From Paraburkholderia madseniana (GTDB lineage Bacteria > Pseudomonadota > Gammaproteobacteria > Burkholderiales > Burkholderiaceae): 36,702 bases of DNA. Shown in pieces: positions 31,865 to 36,702 of the stretch. Numbering within the stretch: the first letter of the stretch is position 1; each line of letters opens with the position of its first letter. The stretch is from the NCBI RefSeq assembly GCF_009690905.1, contig NZ_VOSW01000094.1, forward strand, positions 1 through 36,702, read 5' to 3'. A model generated the notes under the pieces. It was not told where the DNA came from, made no database searches, and was given only the letters and a program-made list of their open reading frames with translations. Made by a program: the position numbers and the translations under genes.

Positions 31865-33640
31865 ATGAGTCTCGTCGAAGTAAAAGTGCCGGATATCGGT
31901 GACTTCAAGGACGTCGATGTCATCGAAGTCAATATCAAACCGGGCGATGTCATCGAGAAGGAGCAGGCGCTGATGACGCTCGAGTCCGATAAGGCCTCCA
32001 TCGAAGTGCCGAGCGATACCGCCGGCACCGTCAAGGAAGTACGCGTCAAAGCCGGCGACAAAGTCTCGCAAGGTACGCTCATCGCGCTAGTTGAAACGTC
32101 TGCGGACGCAGCGCCGGCTAAGGCGCCTGAGAAGGCGCCCGCTCCGGCAGCAGCGCCTGCACCGGCGCCTGCGCCTGCGTCCAAAGCGGCAGCGCCCGCG
32201 CCGCAAGCCGGTAGCTTCTCCGGCAACGCGGATATCGAGTGTGACATGCTCGTGCTCGGTTCGGGTCCCGGCGGTTACTCGGCTGCGTTCCGCTCGGCCG
32301 ACCTCGGCATGAAGACGGTGCTCGTCGAACGCTATTCAACGCTCGGCGGTGTCTGTCTGAATGTCGGTTGTATTCCCTCGAAGGCGCTGCTGCACACGGC
32401 GCTCGTTATCGACGAAGCGGAAGCGCTCGGCGCGCATGGCATCACGTTCGGCAAGCCGCAAATCGATCTCGACAAGCTGCGAGACTTCAAGTCGGGTGTC
32501 GTCAAGAAGCTCACCGGCGGTCTCGCCGGCATGGCCAAGATGCGCAAGGTCGAAGTCGTGACGGGTACCGGCTCGTTCGTCGATCCGTATCACATGGAAG
32601 TGCAGACCGAAGGCGGCAAGAAGGTCGTCAAGTTCAAGCAGGCGATCATCGCCGCAGGCTCGGAAGCGGTGAAGCTGCCGTTCATTCCGGAAGATCCGCG
32701 TGTGGTCGATTCGACCGGCGCGCTCGAACTGCGTCAGATTCCGCAGCGCATGCTGGTGGTCGGCGGCGGCATCATCGGGCTCGAAATGGCGACGGTCTAC
32801 GCCACGCTCGGCGCACAGATCGACGTGGTCGAAATGCTCGACGGTCTGATGGCCGGCGCGGATCGCGATCTGGTCAAGGTCTGGGAGAAGTACAACAGCA
32901 AGCGTTTTGCCAACGTCATGCTGAAGACCAAAACCACCGCGGCGGAAGCGAAAGACGACGGCATCTACGTGTCGTTCGAAGGCGAAAAGGCCCCGGCCGA
33001 AGCGCAACGCTATGACCTCGTGCTGGTCGCCGTCGGCCGGTCGCCGAATGGCAAGAAGATCGGCGCGGACAAGGCAGGCGTGGCTGTAACGGATCGCGGC
33101 TTCATCGACGTCGACAAGCAGATGCGCACCAACGTGCCGCATATCTTCGCGATCGGCGATATCGTCGGTCAGCCGATGCTCGCGCACAAAGCAGTGCACG
33201 AAGCTCACGTCGCCGCTGAAGTGGCTCACGGCGAGAAGGCGTACTTCGATGCGCTGCAGATTCCGTCGGTGGCCTACACCGATCCGGAAGTGGCGTGGGC
33301 CGGCAAGACGGAGGATCAGCTAAAGGCCGAGGGCGTCAAGTACGGCAAGGCGGTGTTCCCGTGGGCAGCGTCAGGCCGCGCGATCGCCAACGGCCGCGAC
33401 GAAGGCTTCACCAAGCTGCTGTTCGACGAAGAAACGCACCGCGTGATCGGCGGCGGGATCGTCGGTTTGAACGCCGGCGACCTGATCAGCGAAGTGTGCC
33501 TCGCAGTCGAAATGGGGGCGGACGCAACGGATATCGGTAAGACGATTCACCCGCATCCGACGCTCGGCGAATCGATCGGTATGGCCGCAGAGTTGTACGA
33601 AGGCGTCTGCACCGACTTGCCGCCGCAGAAAAAGAAGTAA
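31865..33640 (+). CDS. lpdA: Dihydrolipoamide dehydrogenase with N-terminal lipoyl domain (PDH E3)
   Basis: A 591-residue E3, about 115 residues longer than the plain enzyme because an extra lipoyl domain (1-78, Lys43 in ESDKASIEVPS) and an Ala/Pro linker (about 80-118) are fused in front. The flavoprotein part has the FAD motif VLGSGPGGYSAAF, the redox disulfide GGVCLNVGCIPSKALL, the NAD motif VVGGGIIGLEMA, the second FAD motif IFAIGDIVGQPMLAHKA, and the dimer-interface HPHPTLGES with catalytic His. It reoxidises dihydrolipoamide with NAD. AAGGGG precedes the ATG. The fused lipoyl domain is known in some betaproteobacterial and Neisseria E3 enzymes. It is followed by a strong terminator. Confidence 0.97.
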   Translation: MSLVEVKVPDIGDFKDVDVIEVNIKPGDVIEKEQALMTLESDKASIEVPSDTAGTVKEVRVKAGDKVSQGTLIALVETSADAAPAKAPEKAPAPAAAPAPAPAPASKAAAPAPQAGSFSGNADIECDMLVLGSGPGGYSAAFRSADLGMKTVLVERYSTLGGVCLNVGCIPSKALLHTALVIDEAEALGAHGITFGKPQIDLDKLRDFKSGVVKKLTGGLAGMAKMRKVEVVTGTGSFVDPYHMEVQTEGGKKVVKFKQAIIAAGSEAVKLPFIPEDPRVVDSTGALELRQIPQRMLVVGGGIIGLEMATVYATLGAQIDVVEMLDGLMAGADRDLVKVWEKYNSKRFANVMLKTKTTAAEAKDDGIYVSFEGEKAPAEAQRYDLVLVAVGRSPNGKKIGADKAGVAVTDRGFIDVDKQMRTNVPHIFAIGDIVGQPMLAHKAVHEAHVAAEVAHGEKAYFDALQIPSVAYTDPEVAWAGKTEDQLKAEGVKYGKAVFPWAASGRAIANGRDEGFTKLLFDEETHRVIGGGIVGLNAGDLISEVCLAVEMGADATDIGKTIHPHPTLGESIGMAAELYEGVCTDLPPQKKK

Positions 33641-33648
33641 TGCTGCTG

Positions 33649-33672
33649 AACCCGCCTGCATGCAGGCGGGTT
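33649..33672. repeat. Perfect 24-base palindrome after lpdA
   Basis: AACCCGCCTGCA (33649-33660) is followed directly by its complement TGCAGGCGGGTT (33661-33672), 9 bases after the lpdA stop. There is no loop and no T run. It may be an mRNA 3' stabiliser or a protein site; the real terminator comes next. Confidence 0.7.
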
Positions 33673-33687
33673 CGAGGAAGCGGATGC

Positions 33688-33725
33688 AAAAAAACGGCGC
33701 GCCCCGCAAAGGGCGCGCCGTTTTT
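33688..33725. terminator. Bidirectional terminator after lpdA
   Basis: Seven A residues, CGGCGCGCCC (33695-33704), loop CGCAAA, GGGCGCGCCG (33711-33720), five T residues. It works on either strand and closes the pyruvate dehydrogenase genes. Confidence 0.9.
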
Positions 33726-33801
33726 CTTATGCAGCAAGCAGCGTAGAGCGTTTGACGCGAAGCAACGCATGCGACATGCGCCGCGCGTCTCAGGCGGCGG
33801 G

Positions 33802-33827
33802 AAAAAAAATCCCGGCCTTTCGCCGGG
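33802..33827 (-). terminator. Terminator of the phasin gene
   Basis: CCCGGC (33811-33816), loop CTTTC, GCCGGG (33822-33827); on the minus strand the stem is followed by one A and eight T residues (33809-33802). It lies 147 bases after the phasin stop. A second inverted repeat CGATACG / CGTATCG (33832-33853) sits just before it. Confidence 0.8.
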
Positions 33828-33974
33828 CAAACGATACGCTATTCAACGTATCGGAGCGTTCGGCCAGATGAAACCGTGTGAGCGGCAACGGCACGACGCT
33901 GTTGCTTGCATGTTGTTGCTGCAATCGCGCCAGCCCTGCCGTGAGGCGGGCCGGCGTGATGTGCGGCTTGAAAC

Positions 33975-34547
33975 TTAGACTGCCTTCTTTGCCGAGCGCG
34001 ATGCTTGTGCAGCGGCTTGCGATGCTGCCTTCGATGCGGCCGTTGCGGCTGCATTGAAGTTGCTTTCGGCGATTTCGACAGCTTGCTTGGTTGCCTTGTG
34101 GACCGTTTCGTACGTGGTGTTGGCGGCGGTGATTGCCGACTTCAGCACGGCGACGGCGGTTTCCGAACCGGCCGGGGCATTCTTCGCAACGTTTTCGACG
34201 AGCGACTGGACCTTGCGGTTTTGCTCTTCGAATTGGGCTTCTGCGACGCGGGTGAATTCACCTTGCGTTGCCGAAACGATCTCATACACGTGACGGCCGT
34301 ACGACAGCGCCTTTTCAGCCACCGGCTGTGCGAGGCTAGCTTGCAGTGCCAGCAGTTCCTGCGCGTCCTTCACTGACAGTGCGCGTTGGGCATTTTCCTG
34401 GCTTTCCGCGAGAGTCGATTTCACGACTTGCAGGTTCAGTTCAACCAGCTTTTCGACGCCTTCAAATGCTTTGGTCGTCAGGCCGAACAGCGTTTCAAAG
34501 TTGGCTTTCTGGGCTGCAGCGAATTGCTCAGGGGTCAGCAGAGTCAT
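33975..34547 (-). CDS. phaP: Phasin family protein (PHA granule coat)
   Basis: A 190-residue phasin, typical length. It opens MTLLTPEQFAAAQKANFETLFGLTTKAFEGVEKLVELN, the family signature, and continues as a mostly alpha-helical, Ala-rich amphipathic protein (coiled-coil-like through about 30-150) with no membrane or signal segment. The C terminus is Ala/Lys-rich (SRSAKKAV). Phasins coat polyhydroxyalkanoate granules and control their number and size. CAGGAG lies eight bases before the ATG. Its promoter is flanked by two copies of a TTGTGC motif that fits PhaR repression. It is next to the pyruvate dehydrogenase genes, which supply acetyl-CoA for polymer synthesis. Confidence 0.93.
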   Translation of the reverse strand: MTLLTPEQFAAAQKANFETLFGLTTKAFEGVEKLVELNLQVVKSTLAESQENAQRALSVKDAQELLALQASLAQPVAEKALSYGRHVYEIVSATQGEFTRVAEAQFEEQNRKVQSLVENVAKNAPAGSETAVAVLKSAITAANTTYETVHKATKQAVEIAESNFNAAATAASKAASQAAAQASRSAKKAV

Positions 34548-34638
34548 GGTTTACGCTCCTGGATCGCGGTCTGTCTGTGCGGACCGCATTGGGTTGGTGG
34601 CGAGACGCTCTCAGATCGTCTCCCCGGACCGCGATGTT

Positions 34639-34656
34639 TTGTGCATCGCAGCAATG
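34639..34656 (-). promoter_or_regulatory. Candidate PhaR operator 1 (at the phasin start site)
   Basis: TTGTGCATCGCAGCAATG (given on the plus strand) matches the second copy at 34698 except for one substitution and one extra base. It covers the predicted transcription start of the phasin gene (about 34656), where a bound repressor would block initiation or clearance. PhaR as the ligand is inferred from known phasin control. Confidence 0.55.
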
Positions 34657-34662
34657 GTTCCC

Positions 34663-34690
34663 ATTTTAGGATGGTGTTAACGAATGTCAA
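34663..34690 (-). promoter_or_regulatory. Sigma-70 promoter of the phasin gene
   Basis: On the minus strand TTGACA (34690-34685), 16 bases, TAAAAT (34668-34663): nearly consensus, a strong promoter in keeping with the abundance of phasins. The leader is about 110 bases. Confidence 0.8.
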
Positions 34691-34697
34691 GTGTTTT

Positions 34698-34714
34698 TTG
34701 TGCGTCGCACAATG
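34698..34714 (-). promoter_or_regulatory. Candidate PhaR operator 2 (upstream of the -35)
   Basis: TTGTGCGTCGCACAATG (given on the plus strand), partly palindromic (TTGTGCG / CGCACAA), ends seven bases upstream of the phasin -35. With operator 1 it brackets the promoter. A weaker related sequence (TTTGTCTGTCGCACCGCA) lies at about 34781-34798. Confidence 0.55.
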
Positions 34715-34732
34715 TTAAGAAATTACTGATAA

Positions 34733-35262
34733 AACAATATGTTATGCAGTGGGCATGACATTCGTTTGACGCAAGTTGATTTGTCTGTCGCACCGCACTG
34801 GTGCAGGATAAATCCGCATTTGTTACCGATTTCAGGAGAGATTTTGACCGCGCGATGAGGTCCGGCGCGGGTGGAAGGGCAAATCGACATTTGACAAAAA
34901 ACCCGTCGATTGCCCATTCCGATGTAAACCAGAAAGTGTCACGGAACGTTAATGCTCTATGCCGGTCGAATGCGCGTTGGCGGTCTCCAGCAGGTGTTTA
35001 ACAGCCCGCAGCAGTACCCGCTCGACGTTCCGGTGCGCCGGCAAGGCTTTACATGCCTGCGCTCTGACCGTATTTCCCCTGATCAAGGTTGTCTCGAAAT
35101 TGCCGTTATGCTGAAAGAATCGGTTCGATTCCTGCAATTGGCGGCAAAGGCGAGGCGAAGCGCGTTGGCGATCGTTTTTTTCGATCGAAACGCGGCACTT
35201 ATTTGTGTTTTTGCGATCGGAGCTTACAAGCCGGTTTAAGGAGCGCGTATAAGTGCTTCAAA
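34733..35262. other. Intergenic region with no confident gene
   Basis: 530 bases between the phasin and endopeptidase promoters. Short frames exist (for example 34952-35239 forward, 95 codons) but none has a clear ribosome site, a consistent third-position bias or a recognisable product. It contains an inverted repeat GGGCAAATCGAC (34876-34887) / GTCGATTGCCC around an A-rich 16-base loop, and CGATCG-T7-CGATCG at 35169-35187. A small RNA is possible but unsupported. Confidence 0.5.
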
Positions 35263-35291
35263 TTGCTAATTTTTCGTTGTTTTACTACACT
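35263..35291 (+). promoter_or_regulatory. Candidate promoter of the D,D-endopeptidase gene
   Basis: TTGCTA (35263-35268), 17 bases, TACACT (35286-35291), about 36 bases before the ATG at 35327. Both hexamers keep four of six consensus positions. Confidence 0.5.
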
Positions 35292-35326
35292 TGCGGAAAC
35301 CTCTCGCCGCTCCCTACTGAACACCC

Positions 35327-36511
35327 ATGAAAACCGACATGTTTTCGTCGCTAAAAGTGATCCACGGCGCGGCTCGCAGCACCGCTCTGTCGGTGGCCGC
35401 CTCCATGGTCATCGCAGCGGCGTTCGCCACGCCTGTCATCACTTTTGCCGCCACGCCCGCCACCACGGCAAAAACCTCCAAACACGCGAAAGCGGCCAAA
35501 AAGCCCGCCGCGGCCCCCGCTGACAAAGTGTCGAGCAAGAAGGCCGCCAACGGCGCTGCTGCGAACGTGGCCGCTGCCGCCGGTGACGACGCGCCGCGCA
35601 CGAGCGTCAAGCGCAAGCGCGTGACGTACTCGTCGAACGGCCGTCACCACTCGGTGATGCGCCGCGTCGCGTACGAACCGCGTCCGCCTACCGTCGGCCA
35701 GGCTTTCGGTCTGCATGACACGCCGGACGCGCTGATGCTGCGTTCAAGCGTTGCCTATGTGATCGATCAGAACACCGGCGAATCGCTGTTCGACAAGAAT
35801 TCGCGCGCCGTGGTGCCGATCGCGTCGATCACCAAGCTGATGACCGCGATGGTCGTGCTCGATTCGAAAGAGCCGATGACCGACCAGATCGAAGTCACCG
35901 ACGAAGACCGCGACTACGAGAAGAACACCGGCTCGCGTCTGTCAGTGGGCTCGGTGCTCTCGCGTGAAGACATGCTGCATATCGCGCTGATGGCCTCGGA
36001 AAACCGCGCAGCCGCGGCGATGTCGCGTTATTTCCCGGGCGGCCGTCCGGCGTTCCTCGCGGCAATGAACGCGAAGGCCAAGCAACTCGGCATGACCGAC
36101 ACGCACTTTGAAAACCCCACGGGTTTGACGAGCCAGAACGTCTCGAGCGCACGCGACCTCGTGAAGATGGTCAATGCGGCGTATCAGTATCCGATGATCC
36201 GCAAGTTCTCGACCGACCACAGCTACGAGGTGTACACCGGCAAGCGTTCGCTGGCGTACAACAGCACGAATGCATTGGTGCGTAACCCGACGTGGGACAT
36301 CGGTCTGCAAAAGACCGGGTTTATCAACGAAGCGGGCGAGTGTCTCGTGATGCAGGCGACCATTCACGGTCGCCCGATGATCATCGTGCTGCTTGACTCG
36401 TCGGGTAAGTACTCGCGCTTTGCGGACGCGACGCGTCTGCGCACGTGGCTCGATAACGGTGGCGATCAACCGCGGATTACCAGCGCGGATGCCAGCGGCG
36501 CGGGCACCTGA
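35327..36511 (+). CDS. pbpG: PBP7-type D-alanyl-D-alanine endopeptidase
   Basis: A 394-residue S11-family serine peptidase. A signal or anchor segment lies near residues 20-45 (SVAASMVIAAAFATPVITFAAT), followed by an Ala/Lys-rich linker of about 70 residues, so it acts in the periplasm. The penicillin-binding motifs are all present: SITK with Ser167 and Lys170, SEN (224-226) and KTG (329-331). ASITKLMTAMVVLD and QKTGFINEAGECLVMQA follow E. coli PBP7 (PbpG), which cuts D-Ala-meso-DAP cross-links in peptidoglycan. The linker makes it longer than PBP7 (about 310). No ribosome site is obvious at 35327; Met5 at 35339 is an alternative start. Confidence 0.93.
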   Translation: MKTDMFSSLKVIHGAARSTALSVAASMVIAAAFATPVITFAATPATTAKTSKHAKAAKKPAAAPADKVSSKKAANGAAANVAAAAGDDAPRTSVKRKRVTYSSNGRHHSVMRRVAYEPRPPTVGQAFGLHDTPDALMLRSSVAYVIDQNTGESLFDKNSRAVVPIASITKLMTAMVVLDSKEPMTDQIEVTDEDRDYEKNTGSRLSVGSVLSREDMLHIALMASENRAAAAMSRYFPGGRPAFLAAMNAKAKQLGMTDTHFENPTGLTSQNVSSARDLVKMVNAAYQYPMIRKFSTDHSYEVYTGKRSLAYNSTNALVRNPTWDIGLQKTGFINEAGECLVMQATIHGRPMIIVLLDSSGKYSRFADATRLRTWLDNGGDQPRITSADASGAGT

Positions 36512-36532
36512 AGCGCGCTAGCTTACTCTGCC

Positions 36533-36552
36533 GGCCGGTTTTCGAACCGGCC
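36533..36552. other. Hairpin after pbpG
   Basis: GGCCGGTT-TTCG-AACCGGCC, an 8-bp stem with a stable TTCG loop, 22 bases after the pbpG stop. No T run follows on the plus strand, so it probably protects the 3' end while the real stop lies downstream. Confidence 0.6.
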
Positions 36553-36554
36553 AG

Positions 36555-36578
36555 AAAAAAGCCTCGCAGATGCGAGGC
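36555..36578 (-). terminator. Terminator of the convergent partial gene
   Basis: GCCTCGCA (36561-36568), GA, TGCGAGGC (36571-36578); on the minus strand the stem is followed by six T residues (36560-36555). It serves the reverse gene ending at 36629. Confidence 0.85.
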
Positions 36579-36593
36579 TTCAGACTGCTGACC

Positions 36594-36629
36594 AACCCCA
36601 CGTTTTTCGGAGCGTGGGGTTTTGTTTTT
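36594..36629 (+). terminator. Terminator of pbpG
   Basis: AACCCCACG (36594-36602), a 10-base loop, CGTGGGGTT (36613-36621), then a T-rich tract to 36629. Its tail touches the stop codon of the convergent reverse gene. Confidence 0.85.
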
Positions 36630-36702
36630 CAGGCCAGGCGGGTCGCGGCGTAAGGCGCGAGTTTTGGGTCAATCAAGGCCCGGAGTGCGCTGATGAGCCG
36701 CT
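36629..36702 (-). CDS. C-terminal end of a convergent gene (partial)
   Basis: The last 23 codons and stop of a reverse frame that continues beyond the window, reading RLISALRALIDPKLAPYAATRLA. Codon use is GC-rich at third positions and a matching reverse terminator follows at 36555-36578, both of which support a real gene. The fragment is too short to identify. Confidence 0.6.
   Translation of the reverse strand, partial: RLISALRALIDPKLAPYAATRLA

Noticed and set aside
35115..35145. Possible tRNA remnant (GGTTCGATTCC resembling a T arm)
   Set aside because: No acceptor stem, anticodon arm or D arm can be built around it.
34952..35239. Forward 95-codon frame before pbpG
   Set aside because: Mixed third-position use, no ribosome site and no recognisable product; left as intergenic sequence.

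Overview
The window is a high-GC chromosomal segment from a betaproteobacterium, most likely Burkholderiaceae and probably Paraburkholderia. The evidence is gene content and order: glnA-ntrB-ntrC, a FixLJ-type pair divergent from aceE-aceF-lpdA, a phasin beside the pyruvate dehydrogenase genes, a DUF3300/DUF2950 pair, and a palindromic intergenic repeat of a kind I recall from Burkholderia genomes. I see no phage, transposase, CRISPR array or plasmid genes. It reads as ordinary core chromosome with a few accessory touches.

Layout. 1-291 is an AT-rich leader. 292-4234 holds four forward genes: an exported YVTN beta-propeller protein, a sterol-desaturase-type membrane hydroxylase, an EI24/CysZ-like membrane protein and a MoaB/CinA-domain protein. 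A rhodanese (4412-4876, reverse) follows. 4877-9679 is the nitrogen-control block. glnA has a clear sigma-54 promoter preceded by three NtrC-like boxes, is closed by two terminator hairpins, and is followed by ntrB and ntrC. 9847-13510 holds an S9A prolyl-oligopeptidase-type peptidase, exonuclease III (reverse) and a small unknown protein. 13597-13757 is a complete initiator tRNA-fMet unit with its own promoter and terminator.

13807-20711 holds a YgeA-type amino acid racemase (reverse), a CodA-type amidohydrolase, oligopeptidase A (reverse), an acyltransferase-3 membrane protein and FolD (reverse). The CodA homologue has Cys in place of the substrate-discriminating Asp314 of E. coli CodA, which points to 5-methylcytosine or another substituted pyrimidine as substrate. 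20955-23228 (reverse) is an exported DUF3300-DUF2950 pair in which the DUF3300 gene is split by a one-base frameshift. 23727-26893 (reverse) is a response regulator and a membrane PAS histidine kinase.

27160-33640 encodes the complete pyruvate dehydrogenase complex: E1, E2 with two lipoyl domains, and E3 with its own lipoyl domain. A phasin gene (reverse) follows. Its promoter is flanked by two copies of a TTGTGC-TCGCA-CAATG motif, a likely PhaR operator arrangement, which fits a link between acetyl-CoA supply and polyhydroxyalkanoate storage. The window closes with a PBP7-type D,D-endopeptidase and the last codons of a convergent gene.

No wholly new multi-gene system is evident. The best leads are the Cys-variant cytosine deaminase, the phasin operator pair, the frameshifted DUF3300 gene and the FixL-like kinase that lacks a visible haem ligand.
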